From Gulosibacter sediminis (GTDB lineage Bacteria; Actinomycetota; Actinomycetes; Actinomycetales; Microbacteriaceae): 64,000 nucleotides of DNA. Below are positions 32,232-42,222 of this stretch, in pieces. The stretch lies in contig NZ_CP097160.1 in assembly GCF_023370115.1 (NCBI RefSeq), positions 248,001 through 312,000 of the forward strand, written 5' to 3'. How positions within the stretch are numbered: the first letter of the stretch is position 1; each line of letters begins with the position of its first letter. The position numbers were made by a program, and so were the translations under genes. The notes beneath the pieces are model-generated. The model saw only the letters and a program-made list of their open reading frames with translations, was not told where the DNA came from and made no database searches.

Positions 32232-34760
32232 ATGTTTGAACGCTTTACCGACCGCGCTCGGCGCGTGATCGTGCTCGCCCAGGAAGAGGCGAAGCTGCTC
32301 AACCACAACTACATCGGCACCGAGCACCTGCTGCTTGGGCTGATCCACGAGGGCGACGGGGTCGCAGCCAAGGCCCTGGAGTCACTCGGTATTTCACTCG
32401 AGGCCGTTCGCGACCAGGTACAGGACATCATTGGCAAGGGGCAGCAGAAGCCCGGCAGCCACATTCCTTTTACCCCGCGGGCAAAGAAGGTGCTCGAGCT
32501 TTCGCTGCGCGAAGCGCTGCAGCTTGGCCACAACTACATCGGCACCGAGCACATCCTGCTCGGCCTCATCCGCGAGGGTGAGGGCGTTGCGGCGCAGGTG
32601 CTGGTGAAGCTTGGCGCCGACCTCAACTCGGTGCGCCAGCAGGTCATTCAGCTGCTCGCCGGCTACCAGGGCAAGGAGCCGGTCGCGGCCGGCCCCGAGG
32701 GCGCCACGTCGTCGAACAACCCGCAGGGCTCTGCGGTGCTCGACCAGTTTGGCGAGAACCTCACGCAGATGGCCCGCGACAGCAAGCTCGACCCGGTCAT
32801 CGGCCGCGAGAAGGAAATCGAGCGCGTGATGCAGATTCTGTCGCGCCGCACGAAGAACAACCCCGTGCTGATCGGTGAACCCGGCGTCGGTAAGACCGCC
32901 GTGGTCGAGGGCCTCGCGCAGGCTATCGTGAACAACGAGGTGCCCGAGACGCTGAAGGACAAGCAGGTGTACGCGCTTGACCTCGGCTCGCTCATCGCCG
33001 GCTCGCGCTACCGCGGTGACTTTGAGGAACGCCTCAAGAAGGTCACCAAGGAGATCAAGAACCGCGGCGACATCATCGTGTTCATCGACGAGATCCACAC
33101 CCTCGTGGGTGCTGGCTCGGCCGAGGGCGCGATCGACGCCGCGAACATCCTCAAGCCGATGCTCGCGCGCGGTGAGATGCAGACCATTGGTGCGACGACG
33201 CTCGACGAGTACAAGAAGCACTTTGAGAAGGACGCCGCGCTTGAGCGCCGTTTCCAGTCGGTGATCGTCGACGAGCCGTCGGCGCAGCACACGATCAACA
33301 TTCTCAAGGGGCTCCGCGACAAGTACGAGGCGTTCCACAAGGTCACCATCACCGACGAAGCGATCGTCGCTGCGGTGCAGCTCTCCGACCGCTACGTGAG
33401 CGACCGCCAGCTGCCCGACAAGGCCATCGACCTCATCGACGAAGCGGGCGCACGCCTGCGCCTGTCGGTGCTGTCGTCGCCGCCCGAGCTGCGCGAACTT
33501 GACGAGAAGATCGCCAAGGTGCGCGCCGACAAGGAGGAGGCGATCGATGTTCAGGACTTCGAGAAGGCCGCCTCGCTGCGCGACGACGAGAAGCAGCTGC
33601 TCGGCGAGCGCCTGCGCCTCGAGAAGCAGTGGAAGGCTGGCGAGGTCAAGGCGACCGGCACCGTTGACGCGGGCCTGATCGCCGAGGTGCTCGCACAGGC
33701 CACCGGCATCCCGGTCTACAAGCTCACCGAAGAAGAGACCGCTCGCCTCGTGTTCATGGAAGAGGCGCTGCACCAGCGCGTCATCGGCCAGGAAGACGCA
33801 GTCAAGGCGCTCTCGCGCACGATCCGCCGCACCCGCGCCGGCCTCAAGGACCCGAACCGCCCCTCGGGCTCGTTCATCTTCGCTGGCCCGACCGGTGTTG
33901 GTAAGACCGAGCTCGCGAAGGCGCTCGCGGAGTTCCTGTTCGACGACGAGTCAGCGCTGATCACCCTCGATATGTCGGAGTTCGGCGAGAAGCACACGGT
34001 CTCGCGACTGTTCGGTGCCCCTCCCGGATTCGTCGGCTTCGAAGAGGGCGGCCAGCTCACCGAGAAGGTGCGCCGCAAGCCGTTCTCGGTGGTGCTGTTC
34101 GACGAGATCGAGAAGGCTCACCCCGACATCTTCAACTCGCTGCTGCAGATTCTTGAAGAGGGTCGTCTCACTGACGGCCAGGGCCGCGTGGTCGACTTCA
34201 AGAACACCGTGATCATCATGACCACGAACCTCGGCACGAAGGACATCACGGGTGGCCCCGTCGGCTTCCAGATCGAGGGCGACACGACGACCTCGTACGA
34301 GCGGATGAAGGGCAAGGTGAACGAAGAGCTCAAGAAGCACTTCAAGCCCGAGTTCCTCAACCGTGTCGACGACACCATCGTGTTCCCGCAGCTCTCGCCG
34401 AAGGAACTCCTCGAGATTGTCGACCTGTTCACGAAGCGTCTGGCCGACCGGATGCTCGATCAGGACATGACCGTCGAGCTCACCGGCCCCGCCAAGGAGC
34501 AGCTGATCAAGGTCGGCTACGACCCGGCACTTGGTGCCCGCCCGCTGCGTCGCGCGATGCAGCAGGAAGTCGAGGACCAGCTGTCGGAGCTCATCCTGCG
34601 CGGCGAGCTGCGCGGTGGCGACCACGTCACGGTGAACTTCGGCGAAGGTAAGTTCGACTTCGACGTGAAGCGTCCCGAGCGCCAGGCGGTTGGTGTGACG
34701 GCCGGTGAAACGGCCGCCAGCAATGCCGAAGCTGGCGTCACGACGAGCACCGACGAGTAG
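32232..34760 (+). CDS. clpC: ATP-dependent Clp protease ATP-binding subunit ClpC
   Basis: Hsp100 unfoldase that feeds proteins to ClpP. 842 residues from ATG 32232 (GGAG 9 nt upstream): two N-terminal Clp repeats (residues 1-145), AAA+ domain 1 with [13 protein letters not shown] near 216 and Walker [14 protein letters not shown] near 283, a UVR-type middle segment (about 425-455, [21 protein letters not shown]), AAA+ domain 2 with [16 protein letters not shown] near 553 and [13 protein letters not shown] near 620, and the C-terminal D2-small domain. The final 30 residues (from [11 protein letters not shown]) are a flexible tail. The UVR segment distinguishes it from ClpB and ClpA. Ends in a strong terminator. 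Confidence 0.97.
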   Translation: MFERFTDRARRVIVLAQEEAKLLNHNYIGTEHLLLGLIHEGDGVAAKALESLGISLEAVRDQVQDIIGKGQQKPGSHIPFTPRAKKVLELSLREALQLGHNYIGTEHILLGLIREGEGVAAQVLVKLGADLNSVRQQVIQLLAGYQGKEPVAAGPEGATSSNNPQGSAVLDQFGENLTQMARDSKLDPVIGREKEIERVMQILSRRTKNNPVLIGEPGVGKTAVVEGLAQAIVNNEVPETLKDKQVYALDLGSLIAGSRYRGDFEERLKKVTKEIKNRGDIIVFIDEIHTLVGAGSAEGAIDAANILKPMLARGEMQTIGATTLDEYKKHFEKDAALERRFQSVIVDEPSAQHTINILKGLRDKYEAFHKVTITDEAIVAAVQLSDRYVSDRQLPDKAIDLIDEAGARLRLSVLSSPPELRELDEKIAKVRADKEEAIDVQDFEKAASLRDDEKQLLGERLRLEKQWKAGEVKATGTVDAGLIAEVLAQATGIPVYKLTEEETARLVFMEEALHQRVIGQEDAVKALSRTIRRTRAGLKDPNRPSGSFIFAGPTGVGKTELAKALAEFLFDDESALITLDMSEFGEKHTVSRLFGAPPGFVGFEEGGQLTEKVRRKPFSVVLFDEIEKAHPDIFNSLLQILEEGRLTDGQGRVVDFKNTVIIMTTNLGTKDITGGPVGFQIEGDTTTSYERMKGKVNEELKKHFKPEFLNRVDDTIVFPQLSPKELLEIVDLFTKRLADRMLDQDMTVELTGPAKEQLIKVGYDPALGARPLRRAMQQEVEDQLSELILRGELRGGDHVTVNFGEGKFDFDVKRPERQAVGVTAGETAASNAEAGVTTSTDE

Positions 34761-34776
34761 GTAGTTCGCTCGGCAT

Positions 34777-34820
34777 GCAGGCCCGGTCACCCCGATGGGT
34801 GACCGGGCCTGCTGCTCTTT
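34777..34820 (+). terminator. Rho-independent terminator after clpC
   Basis: A perfect 16-bp stem (GCAGGCCCGGTCACCC, 34777-34792, with 34797-34812), a 4-base loop CGAT, and a following pyrimidine-rich TGCTCTTTCC run. It lies 17 bases after the clpC stop. Confidence 0.85.
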
Positions 34821-34933
34821 CCGGGTTAGCGGGGGAATGTTGCGGGCGCGTAAGGGCCTGCTAGGGGTAACTGGATAACTGTTATACGATCGCTCGGTGG
34901 CTGCCAATGTGGGTGGGTCCGAGAGGAGCGGCA

Positions 34934-35902
34934 ATGAAACCGATGGTGCTGGTGGCGGTGGCGGATGCTGCAGAGCCGCCGCCGGAGTTGGCGCGGCTCG
35001 AGCGCGACCTCACGCCCCACTACGTCTCGACTCCCGAGGAGTACCGGGCGGTGCTGGCCGACGCGAAGGTGCTGCTCGTCTGGGATCTCCAGACGAAGCT
35101 CGTGCACGAGTGCGGCCCGGGCAAGGTCGAGTGGATTCACACGAACAGCCTCGGCGTGAACGCGGTCGCGACGGCCGAGGTCGCCGACTCGGTCACGGTG
35201 ACGAACACCCAGGGCCTCTTCGAACAGCCAATGGCCGAGTTCGTGCTCGCGAGCATCCTCTATCGCGCGAAGGGGCTCGACCGTCTGCTCGCACACCAGC
35301 GCGGCAAGGTGTGGGACCAGCAGCCGACGAGTCGCATCGCCGGCCGGCGCGCGCTCGTGGTCGGCGCCGGGGGAGTGGGCCGCACGATCGCCGAGCTGCT
35401 GCGCGCCACCGGTATCGACGTCGCGATCATCGGGCGCACGCGGCGCGAAGAACCAGATGCTCGGGGCGGCACCCGGGTCGTCCACGGCATCGACGAGCTC
35501 CACGAGCTGCTGCCGGGTGCCGACGACATCGTGCTCGCGGCGCCCCTCACCGAGGCGACGCGGGGCCTCATCGGGCTGGCCGAGCTGGCGCTCATGAAGC
35601 AGAGCGCCCACCTCATCAACGTTGGCCGCGGCGGGCTGGTCGACGAGGCGGCCCTCATCGACGCGCTGCGCTGCGGTGCACCCGCCGCGGCGACGCTCGA
35701 CGTGTTCGCGCAGGAACCGTTGCCGCCCGAAAGTCCACTTTGGGAGATGGAGCAGGTGCTCGTCTCACCGCACCAGTCGGCCGACACGATCGGCTGGCGC
35801 GACGCGGCGGTCGAGCTATTCCTCGAGAACTATGCGCGGCATCGAGCGGGTGAGCCGTTGAGCAACGTCGTCAACGTCGGCGCGCTTCGCGTCGACGGCT
35901 AG
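34934..35902 (+). CDS. D-isomer-specific 2-hydroxyacid dehydrogenase
   Basis: 322 residues from ATG 34934 (GAGAGGAG 6-8 nt upstream). NAD(P)-dependent enzyme that interconverts a 2-hydroxyacid and 2-oxoacid. The N-terminal half is the flavodoxin-like substrate domain (HTNSLGVNAVA at the catalytic pocket); the nucleotide domain has VVGAGGVGRTIAELL near 147, INVGRGGLVDEAALIDAL near 228, a glutamate in FAQEPLPPESPLW and the catalytic histidine in VSPHQSADT near 275. The exact acid is not evident. It converges on the Lrp-type regulator gene 13 bases downstream and may belong to the same catabolic locus. Confidence 0.88.
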   Translation: MKPMVLVAVADAAEPPPELARLERDLTPHYVSTPEEYRAVLADAKVLLVWDLQTKLVHECGPGKVEWIHTNSLGVNAVATAEVADSVTVTNTQGLFEQPMAEFVLASILYRAKGLDRLLAHQRGKVWDQQPTSRIAGRRALVVGAGGVGRTIAELLRATGIDVAIIGRTRREEPDARGGTRVVHGIDELHELLPGADDIVLAAPLTEATRGLIGLAELALMKQSAHLINVGRGGLVDEAALIDALRCGAPAAATLDVFAQEPLPPESPLWEMEQVLVSPHQSADTIGWRDAAVELFLENYARHRAGEPLSNVVNVGALRVDG

Positions 35903-35915
35903 GCCGGTGCGCCGC

Positions 35916-36902
35916 CTAGCTTGCGGCGTGGTCGCCGAACAGCCAGTCGGGGCCCGCGATCGGGCCGTAGACGCCGTCGTTGATGGTGTTCCACACGCGC
36001 TTGTGCGTCGCCGACTCGACCAGAATCTCGAAGCCGCGAATGCCCGGCAGCGTGCCGAGCACATCCGTCATGAACGTGAAGGTGTCGGTGTGGTGGGGCA
36101 GCACGAACTGGCCGAGGATGTTGCTGCTGCCGGTCGTCGCGAAGAGCGTCTTGGTCGATGGGTGCTCTGCGAGAATCGGCGCCGCCTGCGTGAGGGAGGC
36201 AGGGTCGACGTTGAGCAACGCCCAGAACGACGTCTCGAAGCCGAGCAGGGCCGGCTCGACGAGCACGCGCAGCGACACGAGGTCGCGCTGGAACATGTCG
36301 TCGACGATCTTGCGGGTGGTGTTCTCGGATTTGCCGAGCAGCTTCGCGAGCGCGGCGTGCGGCGTGCGGCCGTCAGGCAGCAGTGCCGAGAGGGCCTTCG
36401 CCTGCTCGGGGGTGAGCTGGAGCGGATCGCCCGGCGCGGCGGTGTCGATGCGGCGGGCTGCGTTCGGCAGCCAGTCCTGGCCGGAGGTGTAGGTGTGGGC
36501 GACGACGAAGCTCTCCGACGTGACGTCGAACTTCTGCGAGATGTCGGTGAGGATGCGCTGCAGGTCGGCGAGCGAGCGGGGCACGATCTCAGCGAGCACG
36601 TCGCCCGAGCCGACGGTGGAGGCGGCGAAGCGCACGTGTGGATGTTGCTGCAGGTGCTGGGCGAACTCGGGCGTCAGCGCGTCGCGGCCGACATACTTCG
36701 CGATCGCGGGTGGGCCGAAGCCGAGCCGTGAGACGTCGGTGCGGCCGATGACCCGCACGAGGCCCTGCGACGACAGCGATTCGTAGCGGCGCCGTACCGT
36801 GCTGGTCGAACTCCCGATCTCCTCGGCGATCTTTGCCCAGGAGGAGCGTCCGTCGGCGTACAGCGCGCCGAGGATCTGGCGATCTAGCTCATCAAGCTCC
36901 AT
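35916..36902 (-). CDS. Tandem Lrp/AsnC-family transcriptional regulator
   Basis: 328 residues from ATG 36902, about twice the usual Lrp length. Residues 1-150 are a normal unit: helix-turn-helix DRQILGALYADGRSSWAKIAEEIGSSTSTVRRRYESL and an AsnC ligand domain. Residues 165-320 form a second unit: QLTPEQAKALSALLPDGRTPHAALAKLLGKSENTTRKIVDDM plus a second RAM-like domain (FETSFWALLNVDP ... GIRGFEILVESATHKRVW). Such double regulators sense amino acids or related metabolites. It is divergent from the polar amino-acid ABC transporter operon, across a 178-base shared promoter region, so it is the probable local regulator. Confidence 0.85.
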   Translation of the reverse strand: MELDELDRQILGALYADGRSSWAKIAEEIGSSTSTVRRRYESLSSQGLVRVIGRTDVSRLGFGPPAIAKYVGRDALTPEFAQHLQQHPHVRFAASTVGSGDVLAEIVPRSLADLQRILTDISQKFDVTSESFVVAHTYTSGQDWLPNAARRIDTAAPGDPLQLTPEQAKALSALLPDGRTPHAALAKLLGKSENTTRKIVDDMFQRDLVSLRVLVEPALLGFETSFWALLNVDPASLTQAAPILAEHPSTKTLFATTGSSNILGQFVLPHHTDTFTFMTDVLGTLPGIRGFEILVESATHKRVWNTINDGVYGPIAGPDWLFGDHAAS

Positions 36903-36988
36903 GAACAGATCCTTCCATGTCGCGGCCTGTTGTGCAACAGATCCGCAAGCACAATCAAGTGAGCGCGCAAAAAACTCAAATCTGGGGC

Positions 36989-37017
36989 TTGACATGAACA
37001 TGCACCGATGGTTGTGT
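36989..37017 (+). promoter_or_regulatory. Candidate promoter of the amino-acid ABC transporter operon
   Basis: A perfect TTGACA (36989-36994) is followed after 17 bases by TTGTGT (37012-37017). It lies in the divergent region with the Lrp-type regulator, 64 nt before ATG 37081. Confidence 0.5.
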
Positions 37018-37080
37018 TGGGGTCAATCAAAACGGAGTAAGCGAATCACAGTTGATTCCCCCAGGATCGAGGATCATTCC

Positions 37081-37980
37081 ATGTCCATTACTCGTCACCC
37101 AAAACCCAAAAGCGCAGGACGGCATCTTCTTGCGGGCAGCCTTGCTGCCGTGGTCTTTTTTCTGACCGGCTGCGCGAGCGCTTCAGAAAGCTCGACCGTT
37201 TCGGCAGATTGCGAGCCAATCGCTGAAGTTGAAACGATGACCGAGGGCAAACTCACCGCACTCGTCGTTGAGCACCCGCCATTCGTTACGACGGAGGGCG
37301 GTGATATTGCTGGAGTCGAGGGCACGCTGCTCAAAGAAATCGCTGCAAATCTCTGCCTCGAACTCGACTACCAGGTCACCTCATTTGCCGGCGCAATTGA
37401 GGGCCTCCAGAACAATCGAGCCGACCTGAGCTCGAGTAACTGGACCGTGAATGACGAACGCCGCGAACTGTTCGAAGTCAGTAACCCGATGTACCAGAGC
37501 ACGATGGGCGTGGTGACGAAGGGCGAGGGTTGGCACACCGTCGAAGAGCTCAAGGACAAGAAGATCGGTACGCCCCAGGGATATCTCTGGAACGAGCAGC
37601 TCTACGACGTATTCGGCGACAACGTCACCGAATATCAGTCGGACGTGGCGGTAATCGACGACGTGAAGGCCGGCCGAATTGACGTCGGCATTGTGAATAA
37701 CCACGCGAATTCGTGGCGACTCACGCAGCCGCAGTATTCCGAACTCACGCTCGAAACCATGGAGCCGTCGGATCAGCTGCCACACACGCAGCAAGATGCC
37801 CTCGCGGTCGTGCTGGTCGAAAAGGACAACGTCGCGCTCAAGGACGGAGTCAACCTCGTGCTCGCCGACTACATCGAGTCGGGCCAGATGCAGGAACAGT
37901 TCGAGGAGTACGGCCTCGACCCGCAGTGGATCGCCGACCCAACCGAGGCGACGACTGAACCTACCGAGACCGAGGGCTGA
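37081..37980 (+). CDS. ABC transporter substrate-binding lipoprotein (family 3)
   Basis: 299 residues from ATG 37081. The signal [17 protein letters not shown] ends in a lipobox. The mature part has the two-lobed family 3 fold: [35 protein letters not shown] opens lobe 1 and the [29 protein letters not shown] segment is the hinge-side ligand pocket. Family 3 receptors mostly bind polar amino acids. The acidic Thr/Glu-rich tail ([11 protein letters not shown]) is likely flexible. It is the first gene of a four-gene transporter operon, followed by the ATPase after 8 bases. Confidence 0.9.
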   Translation: MSITRHPKPKSAGRHLLAGSLAAVVFFLTGCASASESSTVSADCEPIAEVETMTEGKLTALVVEHPPFVTTEGGDIAGVEGTLLKEIAANLCLELDYQVTSFAGAIEGLQNNRADLSSSNWTVNDERRELFEVSNPMYQSTMGVVTKGEGWHTVEELKDKKIGTPQGYLWNEQLYDVFGDNVTEYQSDVAVIDDVKAGRIDVGIVNNHANSWRLTQPQYSELTLETMEPSDQLPHTQQDALAVVLVEKDNVALKDGVNLVLADYIESGQMQEQFEEYGLDPQWIADPTEATTEPTETEG

Positions 37981-37988
37981 CCACTCCA

Positions 37989-38765
37989 ATGACCCACGCC
38001 AACACCAACACCGGCGAAGTTCTGCTTCGGGCAGAAGCGATCAGCAAGACGTACGGCAAGAACGAGGTCCTCAAGGGCATCTCGGTCGACGTGCGCCCGG
38101 GCGAGGTCATCGCGCTGATCGGCCCGAGTGGGGCTGGCAAGAGCACGTTTCTGCGGTGCCTCAACTACCTTGAACGCCCCACGGGCGGGCAGCTCGAGCT
38201 CGGCGGGGCGCCGGTATTCCGCGATCCGCTGAGCCCGAGCAAGCAGGAGCTCATCGACCTTCGCCGCCGCGTCGGCATGGTCTTCCAGAGCTTCAATCTC
38301 TTCCCCCACCTCAGCGTGCTGAAGAACATCGTGCTCGCGCAGAAGCTCAACGGCAAGCGCGACACGAAGGAGGCCGAGCGGGTCGGGCTCGAGCTGCTTG
38401 AGAAGGTGGGGCTGCCCGACAAGGCGAACGCAAAGCCCTCCGAATGCTCGGGCGGCCAGCAGCAGCGCATCGCCATCGCGCGGGCGCTCGCCCTCGACCC
38501 GGAAGTGATGCTGTTCGACGAGCCGACCTCGGCACTCGACCCCGAGATCGCCGACGGCGTGCTCAAGGTCATGCGCGACCTCGCCGACAGCGGCATGACG
38601 ATGCTCGTCGTCACGCACGAGATGCGGTTTGCCGAGCGCGTCGCCGACCGGGTCATGCTGCTCGACCGCGGCGTGATTCTCGAGGAGGGCGCCCCGAGCG
38701 AGCTCTTCAAGAACCCGAAGGAAGAGCGCACGAAGACGTTCCTGCAGGCGGTGCTCAACCGATGA
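37989..38765 (+). CDS. Polar amino-acid ABC transporter, ATP-binding subunit
   Basis: 258 residues. Walker [13 protein letters not shown] near residue 45, Q-loop [15 protein letters not shown] near 98, signature ECSGGQQQR near 155, Walker [15 protein letters not shown] near 173 and H-loop VTHEM near 210: all intact and typical of the GlnQ/HisP group. The stop overlaps the start of the permease gene by 4 bases (ATGA), so translation is coupled. Confidence 0.93.
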   Translation: MTHANTNTGEVLLRAEAISKTYGKNEVLKGISVDVRPGEVIALIGPSGAGKSTFLRCLNYLERPTGGQLELGGAPVFRDPLSPSKQELIDLRRRVGMVFQSFNLFPHLSVLKNIVLAQKLNGKRDTKEAERVGLELLEKVGLPDKANAKPSECSGGQQQRIAIARALALDPEVMLFDEPTSALDPEIADGVLKVMRDLADSGMTMLVVTHEMRFAERVADRVMLLDRGVILEEGAPSELFKNPKEERTKTFLQAVLNR

Positions 38766-39418
38766 GCGGCTTCAGCATCGGTGACCTGTTCACGAGCATC
38801 AGCGCCGGGCTTGGCATCACCATCATCCTGACGGTCGTCTCGTTCGTCGCCGGCGCCATCATCGCGGTGCCGCTCGCGCTCACGAGGGTGTCGAAGTTCC
38901 TGCCAGCGCGCTGGCTCGCCATCGGCATCATCGACATCTGCCGTGGCGTGCCGCCGCTCGTGTGGCTGCTCATCATCTACTACGGCATCAGCCCGATCCT
39001 TGCGCTCGAACCGCTGCCGGCCGCGCTCATTGGACTGAGCCTGATCTCGGGCGCGTACCTCGCCGAGAACTACCGCTCGGGCATCGACAACGTGAGCCGG
39101 GGCCAGCGCGAGGCGGCCGCGGCCCTCGGCCTCACGCCGACCAACCAGTTCTGGCGAGTCGTTGCCCCGCAGGCGCTCAACCTCGCGCTGCCTCCCTCGG
39201 CCTCGTACGCGGTGAGCCTGCTCAAGGACAGCGCGAAGGCGTCGATCATCGGCGTCGCCGACATCATCTTCGTGGCGCAGCTCGAGGTGTCGCGCGGAGC
39301 CTCGGCCGTCTTCGTCTTCTCGGTGGCCGCCGTGCTCTACCTCATCGTGGGAATCCCGCTTTCGTACTTCTCACGATTCGTTGACGCCAAGATTCGCGAC
39401 AAGGTGGTCTCAGTATGA
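38762..39418 (+). CDS. Polar amino-acid ABC transporter permease 1
   Basis: 218 residues with about five membrane helices ([28 protein letters not shown] first). The EAA loop is [25 protein letters not shown], the contact site for the ATPase. The HisMQ family is clear from [20 protein letters not shown]. Starts at ATG 38762 overlapping the ATPase stop and itself ends in an ATGA overlap with permease 2. Confidence 0.9.
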   Translation: MSGFSIGDLFTSISAGLGITIILTVVSFVAGAIIAVPLALTRVSKFLPARWLAIGIIDICRGVPPLVWLLIIYYGISPILALEPLPAALIGLSLISGAYLAENYRSGIDNVSRGQREAAAALGLTPTNQFWRVVAPQALNLALPPSASYAVSLLKDSAKASIIGVADIIFVAQLEVSRGASAVFVFSVAAVLYLIVGIPLSYFSRFVDAKIRDKVVSV

Positions 39419-40065
39419 TTTTCGAGCGTTGGGGAGAATGGTTCCCTCAGCTCGTCGAGGGGCTGGGAATGTCATTGGCGCTCACCGGCGTCACGGCGGC
39501 ACTCGGTCTGCCATTCGGATTGCTGTTCGCAGTAATTAGCGTTGGCGGCCCGGTCTGGGTGCGCCGATTGATGGTGGCCTTTATCGAGGTCTGTCGAGGA
39601 ATTCCGCTGCTCGCGGTCATCTACCTGTTCTATTTCGGCTTGCCGGATGCGGGAATTACGTTGACCGCATTCGTCACGATGGTCATGGCGCACGGCTTGA
39701 ACCTCGCCGCCTATTCGAGTGAGGTATTCCGCGCTGGAATCCTCCACGTGCCGAAGGGGCAAACCGAAGCGGTTTCGAGTCTTGGCATCTCGCCGACGAA
39801 GGGCTTCTTCCACGTGGTGCTGCCGCAGGCCCTGCGCGCGGTGCTTGGCCCGCTGACCTCGCTGCTCATTATGGTGTTTCAATCCACATCGCTCGCCTTT
39901 GCCATTGGCGTAGGTGAGCTCACGAGCAAGGCATTCTCGATCGGAGCAATGACCTTCCAATATTTCAACGTGTTGGTGCTCGCCGGTGTAATGTACGCGG
40001 TCATTTGTATTGTCTCTTCTCGCATCGTCGCCAATGTCGAACACCGACTCAAGGTAGAGCGCTAA
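39415..40065 (+). CDS. Polar amino-acid ABC transporter permease 2
   Basis: 216 residues, second HisMQ-type permease. The segment FIEVCRGIPLLAVIYLFYFGLPD and the EAA loop QTEAVSSLGISPTKGFFHVVLPQALR are typical. Two different permeases and one ATPase make a heterodimeric channel. It starts within the last codons of permease 1 and is followed after 51 bases by an oxidoreductase gene. Confidence 0.9.
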   Translation: MIFERWGEWFPQLVEGLGMSLALTGVTAALGLPFGLLFAVISVGGPVWVRRLMVAFIEVCRGIPLLAVIYLFYFGLPDAGITLTAFVTMVMAHGLNLAAYSSEVFRAGILHVPKGQTEAVSSLGISPTKGFFHVVLPQALRAVLGPLTSLLIMVFQSTSLAFAIGVGELTSKAFSIGAMTFQYFNVLVLAGVMYAVICIVSSRIVANVEHRLKVER

Positions 40066-40116
40066 GCCCATTCGGGCGGCAATTCGCGCGGGACTTCACC
40101 GAAAGAAAACGAGAGC

Positions 40117-41319
40117 ATGAAAATAGCAGTAATTGGCGTGGGCGCAATCGGCTCGCAGGTGCTTTGGCAACTCAGCCAGCGCCCGGGCGTCGAGGCCCAC
40201 GGCTTCGAGAGCGGCTACATCGGGCATCCGTTCGCCGGCGCCGGTGGTGAGGGTCGGCTCTACCGCAACTTCGAACTCACCACCGAGGCCTACATGCCGA
40301 TCGTGCGCGCCGCATCCGGCGCCTGGGCCGAGCTCGAGCAGGCGAGCGGCACCGAGCTGATCCAGCGGCAGGGCGTGCTGCTCATCGGCGACGAGGGCGA
40401 CGCGCAGCTGCAGCACGCGGCCCGCATGGCGACCGAGTGGGAGCTGCCCTACGAACAGCTCGAGGGCGACGCACTGCGCACGCGGTTCCCGCAATTCGCC
40501 TTCCGCAGGGGGCAGATCGGCCTCGTTGACACGACGGCCGGCGTCATCTCGCCCGAGAAGTCGATCATGACCGCGGTCGCCCAGGCCGTGCAGCGCGGCG
40601 CGACCGTGCACGAGTTCGCCCCGGTCGCGTCGATTCGCGAGGCGAACGAGGGTGTCGAGGTGACCCGCGCATCCGGCGAGGTCGAGGCCTTCGACCGGGT
40701 CGTGGTGGCGTGCGGCGGCTGGACGACAAAGCTCGTGCCCGAGCTGCGCGACTGGATCGTCACGCGCCGGCTCACCTCGGCCTGGTTCATCGGCCGCGAC
40801 GACGGCTACCTCGACGGGCTGCCGCCGTTCATGCAGGTCGCCCCGGGCTACTGCTATGGGATTCCGACCGAGGGCGGCCGCTCGGTCAAGCTCGGGCTCG
40901 GCTTCAACGACCACCTGCCGACCGGCGACCCCGACACGCTGCCCCGCCACCTCGAGCACGACGCCGCGCACGAACAGCGCGACAAGTTTGCGTGGGTGAT
41001 GCGCGAGCTGCTGCCCGGGCTCGCGCCGAACCCGGTGCGCATGCAGACCTACGTCGAGAGCTACACGCGCTCGATGCACGAGTACCTCGACCTCGCGCCG
41101 GGGCACAGCAACACTGTCGTGCTCGGCGGCTTCTCGGGCCACGGCTTCAAGATCGCGCCGGCCATCGGCCAGATCGGCGCCGACCTCGCCGTGAGCGGCG
41201 AGAGCGCCCTCGACCTCGAGTTCCTCAAGTCCGCCCAACCCGTCTTCGAGATCACCGACGCCGCGACCGGCGCGACCACTCGCAACTCCGTTGTCGAGTC
41301 GGCCGGCCGCGGCAACTAG
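40117..41319 (+). CDS. FAD-dependent DAO-family oxidoreductase (sarcosine-oxidase-like)
   Basis: 400 residues, DAO superfamily. The ADP-binding motif VIGVGAIGSQVLWQLS is at residues 5-20. The C-terminal GHSNTVVLGGFSGHGFKIAPAIGQIGADLA is close to monomeric sarcosine oxidase and N-methyl-tryptophan oxidase. In those enzymes FAD is linked to a cysteine in a KMCMYT segment; here the matching segment is VRMQTYVES, without cysteine, so the flavin is probably not covalently held. It follows the amino-acid transporter genes directly and would oxidise the imported amine or amino acid. The exact substrate is unknown. Confidence 0.83.
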   Translation: MKIAVIGVGAIGSQVLWQLSQRPGVEAHGFESGYIGHPFAGAGGEGRLYRNFELTTEAYMPIVRAASGAWAELEQASGTELIQRQGVLLIGDEGDAQLQHAARMATEWELPYEQLEGDALRTRFPQFAFRRGQIGLVDTTAGVISPEKSIMTAVAQAVQRGATVHEFAPVASIREANEGVEVTRASGEVEAFDRVVVACGGWTTKLVPELRDWIVTRRLTSAWFIGRDDGYLDGLPPFMQVAPGYCYGIPTEGGRSVKLGLGFNDHLPTGDPDTLPRHLEHDAAHEQRDKFAWVMRELLPGLAPNPVRMQTYVESYTRSMHEYLDLAPGHSNTVVLGGFSGHGFKIAPAIGQIGADLAVSGESALDLEFLKSAQPVFEITDAATGATTRNSVVESAGRGN

Positions 41320-41353
41320 CCCATAAGTCACCACTCACCCGATAGGAAACAGA

Positions 41354-42034
41354 ATGAGCAACACCAGCCCGATCGCCACGTTCGACTGCTACCGAACCCT
41401 GATCGACTTTGATTTGAACCGTTTGGCGCTGCCGATCGTGCGCGACCGTCTCGATGAGGTTGGGATTGACCACGACACCTTCCTCGACAACCTCCGCGTT
41501 GTGCGCTTCTACGCCGTCGCTCGCGGGCCCTACACGCGCTACCAGGACCTCGTGCGCCTCACGCTCGAGAAGACGATGCAGCTGCACGGCGCGCGCTACG
41601 AAGCCGAGTTCGGCGACCAGCTCGTCGAAGAGGCGAAGGAACTCCCGGTGTTCCCCGAGGTGCCGGCCGCGCTGCAGCAGCTCAAGGAGAAGGGCGTGCA
41701 GCTCGCGATCATCTCGAACTCCGACCGCGACTTCATCACGCACCACGTTGAGACCATCGGCGTCGACTTCGACTACGTCATCACGGCCGAGGACGCCGGC
41801 TGGTACAAGCCGAACGACGGCGCGTTCGAGCACCTGTTCAAGACGATCGACCGCGGCCCCGAGCTCATCACGCACGTCGCGCAGGGCTGGGAGTACGACA
41901 TCATGCCCGCGAAGAAGTACGGCGTGCGCCGCATCTGGGTGAACCGCTACGGGTTCCCGGGCAGCGAGTTCTACCAGCCGTACGAGCAGATCTCCGACCT
42001 CTCGACGCTGCCGGACTTCTGGCCGGCCGTGTAG
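41354..42034 (+). CDS. HAD-superfamily hydrolase, haloacid-dehalogenase type II-like
   Basis: 226 residues. Motif I is FDCYRTLIDF (nucleophile Asp at about residue 10), motif II ISNSDRD near 119, motif III lysine in KPNDGAFEHL near 155, motif IV in GWEYDIMPAKKYGVRRIWVNR near 177-197. The order and helical cap are those of L-2-haloacid dehalogenase-like proteins and related phosphatases. It lies 34 bases after the FAD enzyme and may process its product; nothing shows that the substrate is halogenated. A strong hairpin follows the stop. Confidence 0.82.
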   Translation: MSNTSPIATFDCYRTLIDFDLNRLALPIVRDRLDEVGIDHDTFLDNLRVVRFYAVARGPYTRYQDLVRLTLEKTMQLHGARYEAEFGDQLVEEAKELPVFPEVPAALQQLKEKGVQLAIISNSDRDFITHHVETIGVDFDYVITAEDAGWYKPNDGAFEHLFKTIDRGPELITHVAQGWEYDIMPAKKYGVRRIWVNRYGFPGSEFYQPYEQISDLSTLPDFWPAV

Positions 42035-42047
42035 CTACGCCGAGGAT

Positions 42048-42084
42048 GTGGCGCCCGCGCGATTGCGTGGGCGCCACGTTTCGT
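42048..42084 (+). terminator. Rho-independent terminator after the HAD gene
   Basis: A 9-bp perfect stem GTGGCGCCC (42048-42056) with GGGCGCCAC (42069-42077), extended by internal pairing of CGC/GCG, then GTTTCGTT. It ends the catabolic operon that begins at 37081. Confidence 0.75.
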
Positions 42085-42222
42085 TACGGCGGGGTTTGAG
42101 GGCGGATGCGCGGGCCGGATGCGCTGGCGCGGGGGTGGCGCCCGGCCCGCCGAACGGCGCTGCGCGGGGTGAAAGCTGGGCAGTGCGTTGCCGGATGCGC
42201 TGATCGGGTGGAGGATCGGGGC

